Shown here: positions 1-8,133 of the stretch, one piece after another
Layout: every line of letters begins with the position of its first letter
Position numbering within the stretch: position 1 is the stretch's first letter
Assembly: GCA_003427395.1 (NCBI GenBank)
Contig: BFEA01000017.1
Location: forward strand, 502,516 to 526,951
Direction: 5' to 3'
DNA from: Chara braunii
Taxonomy: Eukaryota > Streptophyta > Charophyceae > Charales > Characeae
DNA: 24,436 bases
Notes under the pieces: model-generated
Told to the model about the DNA's origin: nothing
Database searches by the model: none
What the model saw: the letters and a program-made list of their open reading frames with translations, nothing else
Position numbers and translations under genes: made by a program

Positions 1-207
1 TTACACAAAAATTCATCATCATCATTATCATCATCATTATCATATGAGGGATGCTTAGCCCGGTTCTCAGCATGTTCTGTTTGGTCATTCCGGGTAGACT
101 GTGAGGACCCTGACCTCAATCTTCTTATTGGTAATATCAGCCTTGGGCAAAAAAAAAAAAAAAAAAAAAAAGATTGCAGTCAACAAAAAAAAAAAACAAA
201 AAAAGGA
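1..207. other. Repeat-derived flank with poly(A) runs
   Basis: No gene is supported here. It opens with a short ATC/ATT-rich microsatellite. Around 131-148 it carries the words AATATCAGCCTTGGGC, which recur at about 16671-16686 before another poly(A) tract. A run of about 22 A follows at 149-171, then a second A-rich run. This looks like the 3' part of a dispersed repeat next to the fold-back element starting near 208. Confidence 0.5.
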
Positions 208-341
208 AACTACGGGGGAGTCACAAAAAAGAGTTATAATTGCAGTATGGGCTACTATACAATTTGCAATTGCAGTTCAGGTAATGTATACAACCCAACT
301 TTCTGGCCAGGTGGGGTGCCTAAACTGCAATTGCAGACTGT
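208..341 (+). repeat. Truncated fold-back MITE, family 1
   Basis: This stretch is similar to the left arm and centre of the complete fold-back element at 16327-16525. Shared words include GTAATGTATACAACCCA against GCAATGTATACAACCCA and the repeated TTGCAATTGCAG. It ends abruptly at GCAGACTGT, where the Harbinger derivative begins. After that element the sequence resumes as TGTATC, matching the ACTGTATC of the intact copy near 16467. It is therefore an older element interrupted by a later insertion. Confidence 0.65.
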
Positions 342-361
342 GGGGCTCGTTAGACACTCCT
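342..361 (+). repeat. Left TIR of the short Harbinger element
   Basis: GGGGCTCGTTAGACACTCCT pairs perfectly with the right terminus at 2419-2438. It is followed by subterminal copies of TCCTTGGGG-type words (about 400-480) and a hairpin at 496-520 made of CAAGGGACCTC and GAGGTCCCTTG. Confidence 0.85.
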
Positions 362-927
362 CAAACGCGTAAATCCCCCGAGGAAAATTTCGTTCCACCT
401 ATCCTTGGGGATGAAAACGAAAAAAAAAAAGTAAAAACATTTCCTTGGGGAATCCTTGGGGCATCCTCGGGCTACAGCCATTTGGTGGCATTCCTCAAGG
501 GACCTCCCGAGGTCCCTTGGAGGTCAAGGATCCGCGATAATCGGAGCGTCGAGGGCACCCGTCGTCGGCAAGAAATTTTCGTCGGCTGGTCCATTGGAGT
601 TCCCACTCGGCAGCACACGGACATCTTGGGTCTTCAACGTTCGGCCTTCTAGGAACCTTACACCAACGGTAACCGTTGGTGGCCGGTCGGCCCCCACGGA
701 CGTCGTCGACCAGTGTTCTCCCTCACAGCGCGTGCTCCCAAACGGAAAGGGCCCGAACGGTTGGCAAATTTAAATACTTCAGCCGACCCCCCTTGCTCCG
801 ATTGCCCACTGTATTCCGCGACGAAAAATGTTACAAGGCATTTGTCTCATGCTGGGGTTTTCCGTTTGCAGCCCTCTTCGTCGCCGTTTGCTGGAGGTAT
901 ACCGTCGTCGGCTAGCTACTGCCTTTC

Positions 928-1215
928 ATGATCGACGTCTTTCGAAGGATGCCGCTATTGCTCCTGGTCATCCTTTTGCTTGTCCTTGTCATTTTCTTCC
1001 ACGTCTACATCCTCAGCAGGGTGCCCGGACGTGAAGAAGGATGTCAACATGGACGGGCGGCAGACGAAGAGCAGGTCTTCAATGGACCACTCCAGAAGCC
1101 ACCACGCAGGCCACAACTCGGCTCGCAGTACAAGGGCGTACGACCGTTAGAGTGTGTGTGTCATATGCTGTCCTCTACCCGGGTCTACCGGCTTCTCTCT
1201 TCATCGTCGTCGTAG
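928..1215 (+). CDS. Membrane-helix leader ORF, copy 1 of the short element
   Basis: ATG at 928 opens a 95-residue frame beginning MIDVFRRMPLL, followed by about 20 hydrophobic residues (L, V, I, F) ending in FFHVYILSRVPG. The first 34 residues align with the frame starting at 5302 in the 8.5-kb Harbinger (MADLYRRLPLL) and with a broken copy at 1244. Conservation of start, RR pair, hydrophobic core and FH between diverged elements suggests it was once selected as protein. The C-terminal part looks unconstrained. Function is unknown; a type II signal anchor is my reading. Whether it is expressed cannot be seen. Confidence 0.4.
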   Translation: MIDVFRRMPLLLLVILLLVLVIFFHVYILSRVPGREEGCQHGRAADEEQVFNGPLQKPPRRPQLGSQYKGVRPLECVCHMLSSTRVYRLLSSSSS

Positions 1216-1243
1216 AATTACGGCCCTGTCGTACGTGTTGTTG

Positions 1244-1343
1244 ATGGCCGACCTCTATTGAAGGTTGCCACTGCTGCTCCTAGTCATAATTTTGCTTTTC
1301 ATGGTCCTCCTGTTCCATGTGTGCACTGCTTCCTCTATCGTTG
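1244..1343 (+). pseudogene. Broken second copy of the leader ORF
   Basis: ATG at 1244 gives MADLY, an in-frame TGA, then RLPLLLLVIILL and further hydrophobic residues ending in LLFHV, parallel to the frames at 928 and 5302. A third partial start (MADLYRR) appears at 1344 but soon diverges. Words such as GTTGATGGCCGACCTCTAT repeat at 1241 and 1341, so local duplication made these copies. The stop makes this copy non-functional. Confidence 0.5.
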
Positions 1344-1399
1344 ATGGCCGACCTCTATCGAAGGCCTCTAGCAGGGAAGACGAGGGATCGACACAGACT

Positions 1400-1856
1400 G
1401 CAGTCGACATCGACATTGGCAGTGCATGCCGCGGGCATTCGTCCACACTGGATGCAATCGTCATCGCCCGAAAGACACGTGGCGACATACGCAACTTCTC
1501 CCAAAAGTACCCTTCCGTCGCATCTGATTCATCGAATTGCTTGAGATCCTCTCATGCCCCCCCGTCCTCCTTTTCATCCACCACCTCGGCGTCGCTCGTG
1601 GAAGAACACTGCAACCCATGGCGCAGCAAACCTGAACTGCAGCCACCGTGATGGTCACGGTATCCAGCCCCTCGACCGGAACTTGATGAAGCGTTTTCCT
1701 CCTCCGCGGGCGAATCTGCGCTCTCATTCTGGCCAATGCCCTCTCCTGCTGACAACGAAAGAGCACGACCGTCACAACCATCTTCTCGATCGTCGTCAAC
1801 TTCGCACGTCCGTCATTGCTGCCGCCCTCCATCGGCATGTGTGTTGCAATGCTCAT
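1400..1856 (-). pseudogene. Harbinger transposase N-terminal remnant
   Basis: The minus-strand frame from ATG at 1856 contains VLPRATPRWWMKRRTGG, matching VLPRATPRWWMRQRTGG of the transposase at 11211-12527. The preceding region also aligns, with an E-R-A..R-M core and RRR. Near 1555, beside a run of seven C on the plus strand, the match jumps to another frame, which reads WEKLRMSPRVF against FREKLRMSRRVF. Similarity fades after about 1400. None of the D-D-E catalytic region remains. It is a frameshifted, truncated transposase. Confidence 0.75.
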
Positions 1857-2418
1857 GAACCACGAAAATACAAAAACCTACCAACTCGCCACGACCACGG
1901 TAACCTCAACACCAAGTCCCCGATGACGTTCCCCGCGTGTGCTTGACTCAACACATAGGCGCGACGACATGCAGAGGCGATGGCGATGGAACTTTGCGGG
2001 GCGCTCACAAATTTGTGACGACGTACGAGGACTCCACTGCACCGCTGCAAATGCTTGTTTCCACCATCGCAGATATGGATGCCTCCTGCCCCCCGTCGCC
2101 GTTGTGACGTCCAACACCCAATTTGAAATTCGATTTTCCACCGGGGAGGTCTATTGCTTTTTAAGGGTTTTTTTTCCGGTCGCCAGCGCCTTTCAAAATT
2201 TCCCTCCTTCGGCAGCTCAACCACACCGTAGCAAGACGAACATCACCCAATGGACCAAGGCATTACCCCTCCCGCGGCTGACTATAATATTATGAGAATG
2301 GCTGCCAGCGGCCGAAAGGAATCATCCGTGGGAGACCACCCCAAGGATAGGTGGAACGACGGTGGGAATTTCCTTGAAAACCCCCAAGGAAACTTCCTTC
2401 GTCCCCGAGGATGCTCCA

Positions 2419-2438
2419 AGGAGTGTCTAACGAGCCCC
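2419..2438 (-). repeat. Right TIR of the short Harbinger element
   Basis: Exact inverted copy of 342-361. The adjoining subterminal region at about 2330-2418 again has CCAAGGA/TCCTTGG words in opposite orientation, including CCAAGGATAGGTGGAACGAC, which mirrors GTTCCACCTATCCTTGG near 393. Confidence 0.85.
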
Positions 2439-2756
2439 TGTATCAAAAGAAGGATTCCAGACTTCCACGATGAAGAGCCTGATTAGGAGGGCTGAAGCTG
2501 CTCTAGCGCTAGCGCCCCGATGCTGCCAGACCGGCAAGGCCCGGTCCGCCGGCTAAACTAGTGCCTGGGGGAGGGAGCCCCTCGGCCGGTAGGCCTGCAC
2601 GCTCGCTCGGCAGATGCGCGTGGCGTCTTGATTGCCACGTGGCAGCTGCTGTTGGTGACATACGTGTTCCGCGGCGTGTGGACAGGGTTAACGCCTTGAA
2701 CCGTGAAGTGTCGACAGATAGTGGTATAGCGGTGGCAGCTTCCAACATCAATAGCG
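2439..2756. other. Spacer without recognised gene
   Basis: This starts with the TGT target duplication and a short match to the interrupted fold-back element. The rest is GC-rich unique-looking sequence. I see no coding signal. It may include the 5' leader of the decayed gene that begins at 2757. Confidence 0.4.
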
Positions 2757-3140
2757 ATGGCAGAGATGGACACGGAGACCTTGGCTCAAGGGGGGCTGTG
2801 GGGAACCCCTCCTGACCTGCAGACCGTGGAGGAAGACTCCGCACTGTCCATTGTGACCTTGTATAAACAACAGCTGGAGGAGATGCACGAGGTGCTGAGT
2901 ATAGAACAATGATGGCAACTTACCGGATGATATTTGTTGGAGGGAGAGGAGATCTATGTTGGGTGGGAGGAGGAACTGTACGAGAAGATTTCTCTTTGAC
3001 AGCGGGATGAGGACGACAGAGCATAGGCGACGACCGCCCCTACACTAGTGCACTGGGATGCTAACGCAGGTGAAAGACATGAATGTCGGGCTTCTAGCAA
3101 GGAAACACGTGGGCGGTCCACCAAATAGCGTGACATGGAC

Positions 3141-3290
3141 AGTATCAACAACATCAACAACATCAGCAACATCAAGAACATCAACAACATCAACAACATC
3201 AATAAGTTAAACATCAACAGCGGCAACAAGAGCAATATCGACAATTACAACATCTACAACAGCGACATCACTAGATACTTCACTCAGTGT
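3141..3290 (+). repeat. Imperfect CAACAT/CAACAG repeat
   Basis: Triplet-based low-complexity tract of (CAA)CAT units, degrading into CAACAG and CAATAT toward the 3' side. Depending on frame it would encode Q/H-rich, T/S-rich or N/I-rich protein. The Q/H frame is the likeliest ancestral coding frame, but it is interrupted by a stop. Confidence 0.7.
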
Positions 3291-3525
3291 CCAGCAACCG
3301 TGGTCTTTTGCTCAGGCGAGTGATGAATTGGGTGACGATCCCATATCGTTTGGCTATCAATCTCAGGCTGTTGTAGTAAATAATGGAGATTTGACGGATG
3401 TGGGAGCGGCGATCCGGGCGCTTGCTCCTGAAGGTTTGTTGCTAGCTGTTTCACAGTCTTACCAACAGCCCGCGGAAGGTCAAAAGGCATCGTCATCATT
3501 GTTTGACAACGGTGCTTCGGCAGAG

Positions 3526-3593
3526 GTAGGTGATGCGGTTTCCCCATTTGTTTTGAAAGGTTTTTTACAATTGATTCGTCATTTACCCTGCAG
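3526..3593 (+). other. Probable spliceosomal intron, 68 bp
   Basis: The donor reads GAG|GTAGGT and the acceptor ACCCTGCAG|G. The interval is T-rich, with a possible branch site TTGAT about 25 bases before the acceptor. Splicing joins codon boundary to codon boundary (phase 0) and links the open frame before it (SSSLFDNGASAE) to the open frame after it (ADAGNDIMCDELPSNG), whereas the unspliced frame runs to a different stop. Seen from sequence only; transcripts are needed. Confidence 0.6.
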
Positions 3594-3809
3594 GCTGATG
3601 CGGGCAATGATATCATGTGTGATGAGTTACCGAGCAATGGCGACAACAGGGCCTTTTTTGATATCGCAGGGGTATGCCACTTCCCCCTAGAGGGTAATAC
3701 TATCGAGCTGCGGCGTCGTACAATCATGGGGGTGGCTCAGGTAGTTGACCACGGGGGGGTTGGATTAGATGGGTTTCGCATGTGTTTTGATTGTTTTACT
3801 CCTGCGTAA

Positions 3810-4383
3810 ATATCACCTGCCGCCGTCCTTTTTTTTAACCCTAGGGTTTCCCCTGGCCCCTCCCTGGTAGGGGGCACGATGGAGAGGAGCGAGAGGCTGG
3901 GTGGGAAATAGGGGGAGGAGATAGGACAATTAATAAGGGATGGGCAAAACTCTGGTTGGCGAAATGGCAGTGGGAAGAGTATGCACGGCAGATGTGTGAT
4001 AATACTAATAATAACAAGAATGAAATATGTCGCGAATGTTGCTATCCTCTGCCAGTAATTTGATAAAAGCAATCTTGTGAGACTGATCTTCACTGGGTGA
4101 ATAGCTTACGATAAGGGAGGGTAGGCAGACGTCCTCCGCTAGAGGAAAATGTGAATCATGGAGCTGGGCAGCGGCCTTATGCACAGAGGGGGCCTAGGGG
4201 TTGCTTTGCACGGCTATGACTGTGAGGAATTAGGATGATCGGAGGAGAGTTTGCCGCCCTCCCCATGGCTAGATTTTCATATATGTTGTGACCTGGCTGA
4301 TAATTGGGTGGACAGTCAATCCCCTCGAGAGAGGGCAATGAATGCTGTTCCGCCAGGTATATCATCTTCAATCTTGTCAGTGG
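3810..4383. other. Gene-free spacer
   Basis: No coding signal is supported. Just after the pseudogene is AACCCTAGGGTT (3838-3849), a telo-box-like palindrome, then low-complexity GGGAGG/GGAGAG sequence. I see no other repeat or RNA gene. Confidence 0.4.
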
Positions 4384-4440
4384 GACGCTGGACCCGGTTT
4401 CCAGCAGGTGATGCTCCCCACCAATAGATTGGAGTCATCT
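4384..4440 (+). repeat. Dispersed repeat, copy A
   Basis: The block GACGCTGGACCC..TTTCCAGCAGGT..CTCCCCACCAATAGATTGGAGTCA recurs inverted at 14674-14727 and direct at 22978-23032. Nearby, CTATTGGAGG (4456-4465) and CCTCCAATAG (4478-4487) form a 10-bp hairpin stem. An A-rich tract at 4513-4535 follows. The family is unknown; a poly(A) tail next to two of the copies suggests the 3' end of a retroelement. Confidence 0.6.
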
Positions 4441-4535
4441 ATAAACTGGGGCTTGCTATTGGAGGATGCTCGTATCACCTCCAATAGGAAGTTGCCACAG
4501 ATGTTTCGCTTTAAAAAAAAAAAGAAAAAAAAAGA

Positions 4536-4675
4536 GAAAACTACAGCGCAGTCAGGGTTACAGTTTGTAATTGCATTTGAAACTGTGTTTTAGCAGTCTA
4601 GTCAGGGCCCGAGTTTCAATTGCATTTGAAAGTTGAAACTGCGTCTTAGCAGTTTGAAACTCAAGCTGGTTTTTT
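4536..4675 (+). repeat. Fold-back MITE, family 2, interrupted
   Basis: This matches the reverse complement of 13976-14107: GCGCAGTCA, ACAGTTTGTAATTGCATTT, TTAGCAG and AGTCAGGGCCCGAGTTTCAATTGCA occur in the same order in both. It ends where the 8.5-kb Harbinger starts (4676). Sequence after that element (13209-13232, CTAGCAGTTCAGTCAGGC) again resembles this family, so the Harbinger probably landed inside it. Confidence 0.6.
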
Positions 4676-4698
4676 GGGCGTCGTTCGACACTCCTCGG
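4676..4698 (+). repeat. Left TIR of the 8.5-kb Harbinger element
   Basis: GGGCGTCGTTCGACACTCCT followed by CGG pairs with the right end with one mismatch (G/A at position 8). The subterminal region to about 4870 has repeated TCCTCGG/CCGAGGA words and the perfect 16-bp palindrome GGACCTCGCGAGGTCC at 4834-4849. Confidence 0.88.
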
Positions 4699-5301
4699 GG
4701 ACGCAATTTCGAGGATTTCGTTATCGTTCCACCTGTCCTCGGAGCCGATTTTCGGAACAGAAATGTGAAAACACTCCGAGGACAAATCCTCGGGCTCCGA
4801 GGATTTCCCAGCCAAATCATCCTTGGGTTCAAGGGACCTCGCGAGGTCCTTTGGAGCCCGAGGATCCGCGATTATCGGGGTGTCGGCGGCGGTCACCGAA
4901 GGGGCAACGGAGGTCGAAAGTGGTCCAGAGGTGGTTCGGAAGGCGGAAGACGGACATTCCGGGGCATGGGCGTCCAAAACGTCGAGTAACGGCCTCGTCG
5001 TTTTACTGTTGGCGGTGATCGTCGCGGGACGGCCCTGTGGCCCCTATCAGTTCGTCAGGTGCCCCGGCGGAGGTGCAGTGGCGAGCATCGGACGTCTTCG
5101 GCCGACTCCTGCAGTGGTCGGGCCGTTCCCGCGTGCTCCACAACGGTCGAAAAATACGTATTTTGTAAGCGCCCTCCTGCAGCCAGCTTCGAGATTGCAT
5201 GAATTTCATTCGTTGGCGTCTTCCCTCTCGCACCGTTTGTCTCCGTTCGCCGCGCTTGCCACAGCGCGAGTGCATCTTTTGTTTCTGCTGCCCTGTCATT
5301 C

Positions 5302-5457
5302 ATGGCAGACCTGTACCGCAGGCTGCCTTTGCTAGTGCTCGCCGTTGTGCTGCTGCTTGCCATTGTCGTCTTCCATATTTGTTGCCTCGTGCGCGTTCCA
5401 GAGAGGAAACAGACGCGGCGAACGTCGAAGACGGCCAGGAAGATGGAGAGGGTATAG
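5302..5457 (+). CDS. 51-residue membrane-helix leader ORF
   Basis: ATG at 5302 starts MADLYRRLPLLVL, followed by a strongly hydrophobic stretch to about residue 30 and a basic tail rich in K and R (RVPERKQTRRTSKTARK), ending at TAG 5455-5457. The shape is a short basic N-terminus, one membrane helix and a basic exit. The same frame stays open after the TAG and runs into the Myb-like ORF, so it is either a separate small protein, an N-terminal anchor lost by a nonsense mutation, or an exon whose stop is removed by splicing (a GT follows AGAGG at 5452). Related frames lie at 928 and 1244. Confidence 0.45.
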   Translation: MADLYRRLPLLVLAVVLLLAIVVFHICCLVRVPERKQTRRTSKTARKMERV

Positions 5458-5495
5458 ACGAGGACCACGTTGTCCGTTGGGGCTGCGGGGTCGTC

Positions 5496-5686
5496 ACGTC
5501 AGCGCTGCAGAAGGGCGGAAGCAGTCAGGCGGCCGTACGACCCCGCACTGTACAGCCACCTGCCGTCCCACGAGATACCGTTGCCTCCAANACGTCAGCG
5601 CTGCAGAAGGGCGGAAGCAGTCAGGCGGCCGTACGACCCCGCACTGTACAGCCACCTGCCGTCCCACGAGATACCGTTGCCTCCAA
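5496..5686 (+). repeat. Exact 95-bp duplication around a single N
   Basis: 5496-5590 and 5592-5686 look identical, separated by one N at 5591. A perfect copy on each side of an N is the usual signature of two overlapping contigs that were not merged. The extra 96 bases keep frame, adding 32 codons, and should be removed before using any protein model here. Confidence 0.9.
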
Positions 5687-5754
5687 GTGACGATGACGGC
5701 AGCGACCCACGATGTTCTACCCTTCCTCTGGGCAGCGGTTCGACTCAGGATTGG

Positions 5755-7143
5755 ATGGGGAGCCAGCTGCACAGGCAGGCATCGACGCCGACGTACACTG
5801 ATCTGTTGGAGGGGCGTACCCCGGCTGGTTATGATGCAGGACTGGTGGATCTCAGCTTCGGATTGAGGTCCGGGAGTGCCGAGGAGGTGACGTGCACCGT
5901 TATCGTGAACCCAGCTTCGGGCAGCACCCGCACACCGGCTCCAGTGACAACGCGGACTAGCGGATCAGTTCCTTGTAGAACGACGACGGCAGGTGGCACA
6001 GCGGATGGACGACGCCCAAACGAAGAGTGGTCAGCAACGGAGGTCGTTGGTCGAAAGTTTTGGGATGATCATCGGCGACAATCGCATGAAGCGAGCACGA
6101 CCGGCATAACGAGAGGGGTGGCGAAGATTACCGTGGGGGCGGACGATATATTAGGCGATGAAGATGGTGCAGTTGCGGAGGAATGCGAGGCGGACGACGG
6201 GGCCGGTGACGACGACGAGGACGACGATGAGGAGATGGAGATTCGTCCAGTAGGAAGAAAGCGGGGAGGGTCGAGGGCCGGGAAAAAGTTGTCGGAAACG
6301 CCAACGGGGCGGAGGGGGAAGAAGGGTGTGGAAGATGGGTCGGCTGGCGAGGGATCGAAAAGCCAGGACTTTTGGACCGTGGAGCACATGATTGCTCTCA
6401 TCCCGGCAAAAAGAGACCAGGATTCGCATCTTGCCGGCCTCGCGCACACCACGGGAAGGATGAAGATGAAGACATGGAAGTGGGACGATGTGGAGACGAG
6501 GCTGGTGCAAATGGGGGTGACGAGTAGAAAGGCCGTCGATTGCGGGAAGAAATGGGACAACCTGTACCAGCAATTCAAAACCGTGCACAAGTTTATGGGA
6601 GAATCGGGGAAGCCAAATTTCTTCACACTAACGCCAGGCGAGAGGAAGGAGCGGGGGTTCAATTTCCTGATGGATGAGCGTGTGTATTCAGAGATGGCGG
6701 CGATGACCAGGAGCGATCACACCATACACCCCACCAATCTTGCCAACACCGGTGCGACTGGAGGTGTTCAATTGTCCGGCCCACGCGGAGGTCGGAATGA
6801 ATCCGGTGGTAGTGAGGGGGGCGGGGATGGACAGGACGACGATCAGGGGTCCACGAGGGATTCTATCAGCGGCGGTGGTGTTGGCGGGGGCAGCAAACGG
6901 AAGAATGTGAGGCAACAGACCTTTGACACGATTGCAGACGTGATGAAGGAGCACGGGAGTCTGATGGCGACAACCGTGGACAGCGCGAGCAAGAGACAGT
7001 GCTCAATTCTGACTAGGCAGTGCGACATTTTGGAGCGAGAGGTTGAAGTGCAGAAGGAACACTACGTCAAGGCCGACCAGGCGAACTTGATGATGTGCGA
7101 AGCACTTATGGAGATTGCTAAAGCGATCCGCGAGCGATCGTGA
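5755..7143 (+). CDS. Harbinger Myb/SANT (trihelix)-like DNA-binding protein
   Basis: First in-frame ATG after the duplicated segment gives 462 residues. The frame is open further upstream to the TAG at 5455, so the true start may be 5302. An acidic run (about residues 140-160, DDDEDDDEE) precedes a basic KRGGSRAGKK nuclear-localisation-like patch. A trihelix/Myb-SANT-like domain follows at about 205-317, with tryptophans at 207, 241, 243 and 267 (FWTVEHM, TWKWDDVE, KKWDNLYQQF) and the tail NFFTLTPGERKERGF. The C-terminus is helical and charged. In Harbinger elements the Myb-like partner helps import transposase and binds the ends. Here it lies convergent to the transposase. Assignment is by motif only. 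Confidence 0.75.
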   Translation: MGSQLHRQASTPTYTDLLEGRTPAGYDAGLVDLSFGLRSGSAEEVTCTVIVNPASGSTRTPAPVTTRTSGSVPCRTTTAGGTADGRRPNEEWSATEVVGRKFWDDHRRQSHEASTTGITRGVAKITVGADDILGDEDGAVAEECEADDGAGDDDEDDDEEMEIRPVGRKRGGSRAGKKLSETPTGRRGKKGVEDGSAGEGSKSQDFWTVEHMIALIPAKRDQDSHLAGLAHTTGRMKMKTWKWDDVETRLVQMGVTSRKAVDCGKKWDNLYQQFKTVHKFMGESGKPNFFTLTPGERKERGFNFLMDERVYSEMAAMTRSDHTIHPTNLANTGATGGVQLSGPRGGRNESGGSEGGGDGQDDDQGSTRDSISGGGVGGGSKRKNVRQQTFDTIADVMKEHGSLMATTVDSASKRQCSILTRQCDILEREVEVQKEHYVKADQANLMMCEALMEIAKAIRERS

Positions 7144-8133
7144 CGTCTCCCCGCCACGCGTGCCGTTATTGTCCTGCGTGCTGCAGTGACGAGATGTGCA
7201 GGTTGTGTACAGTCGGCTGGTTGTATTTTGGCCGCACGGCTAATTTTGCTTTTTAAGTATGCATTTATTTGATGATTTCATTGTAGAATGGGTATGATTG
7301 CTTTCATGCCCCGTGGCTCGTCCTTCGGTGTTACATTATGTCGTCTGGTTATAGAATATTACGACTGTTGTAGTGAGGCGTCGCCGACACGCATGGATGG
7401 CGAACTCCTGGGGTTTCGGAGAAGGGTGTGATTTTCGGGTGGGAGGGGGTCGTTGGTTTGGTGGGCTTTTTCGACCTCCGCCAAGGTCCTTCTGCGCGCC
7501 CACTTTCGATGTTGGCCATGTGAGGGATGACATGCGCCTGCGGAGGAAAACGGACCATGGGCGAGCGACGAAGGGGCGGGCTGTAGTGGACGGGGACTCA
7601 AGTCCACAATGTACTTTCACATCGCAGTACGTAGAAAAAGGACATTCCGCCCGCCATTCCGTACCGCAGTGGTTCCTTAGCCACGGTTCCCTCTCGCACC
7701 GTCTGCCTACCTGCTCGTCGTCGCGCGCCTGCAACTCCGCTTCGCCACTCCACGCTCCCGCATCATGCTGCGCAGACAATGCCCCTTCATGCGCATCAAA
7801 CAAGTGGTCCCACGTCCCCGTCGCGACAGCTGTCCTCTTCGCCCACGTGCCACGCTTCAAGGACTTGAACGCCGCCTCCGTCCACGTGCTCCTTCATCGA
7901 CGTCATCGTCTGTGGACGTGCTACTCCGCCAACGTGTTTCATCGTCCGCGATCTCCATTTCCGTCGCCATCGTCGTCGCGGCTCCACGACCACTGCTCCG
8001 TCATCTGCATCATCCACGTCGTCCTCCGTCCACGTGGAAGCACTGGGAAGCAGTAAGGCGTCCTTCTTCCGCGCGCTCTTTCGTCGACGACAGCCTTCGT
8101 TTACCTGGTCGTTGATTCCGATTTGCGGACCAG
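7144..8133. other. Spacer inside the Harbinger element
   Basis: About 1 kb between the Myb-like gene and the next ORF. It is GC-rich with many CCACGTG- and CGTCGTC-like words and no recognisable protein in any frame. It probably holds the 3' UTR of the first gene and the promoter of the second; I see no clear TATA box. Confidence 0.45.

Larger units (their letters stand above)
342..2438. mobile_element. PIF/Harbinger deletion derivative, 2.1 kb
   Basis: The ends are perfect 20-bp inverted repeats, GGGGCTCGTTAGACACTCCT on the left and its complement at 2419-2438, flanked by a 3-bp duplication TGT at 339-341 and 2439-2441. Three-bp duplications are typical of PIF/Harbinger, though TWA is the usual target. 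The TIR matches that of the 8.5-kb element at 4676-13208 at 17 of 20 positions. Inside are two copies of a membrane-helix leader ORF (928 and 1244) and a minus-strand transposase remnant (about 1400-1856). The Myb gene, the third ORF and the catalytic half of the transposase are missing, so it is non-autonomous. Confidence 0.82.
2757..3809 (+). pseudogene. Decayed intron-containing gene, unknown product
   Basis: ATG at 2757 starts a coherent acidic frame (MAEMDTETLAQGGLWG, later YKQQLEEMHEVLSIEQ). After the first TGA the same frame keeps protein-like character (EGEEIYVGWEEELYEKISL; LVHWDANAGERHECRASS) despite five stops, three TGA and two TAG. A CAA/CAT repeat follows at about 3141-3290. A second open segment, roughly 3317-3525, joins through a consensus intron (3526-3593) to a frame ending at TAA 3807-3809. 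No family is recognised. It could be a retroelement gag-like ORF or a host gene relic. Confidence 0.45.

Noticed and set aside
2954-3244. Minus-strand leucine/methionine-rich membrane protein
   Set aside because: It is the complement of the CAA/CAT triplet repeat; composition alone creates the hydrophobic run.
6069-6662. A 197-residue minus-strand ORF
   Set aside because: It is the complement of the Myb-like gene; its serine runs mirror the acidic GAC/GAG stretch.
7373-8056. A 227-residue ORF between the Myb-like and third genes
   Set aside because: It is R/H/S/P-rich without domain-like spacing, and several frames of similar length overlap it on both strands, as expected in GC-rich DNA.
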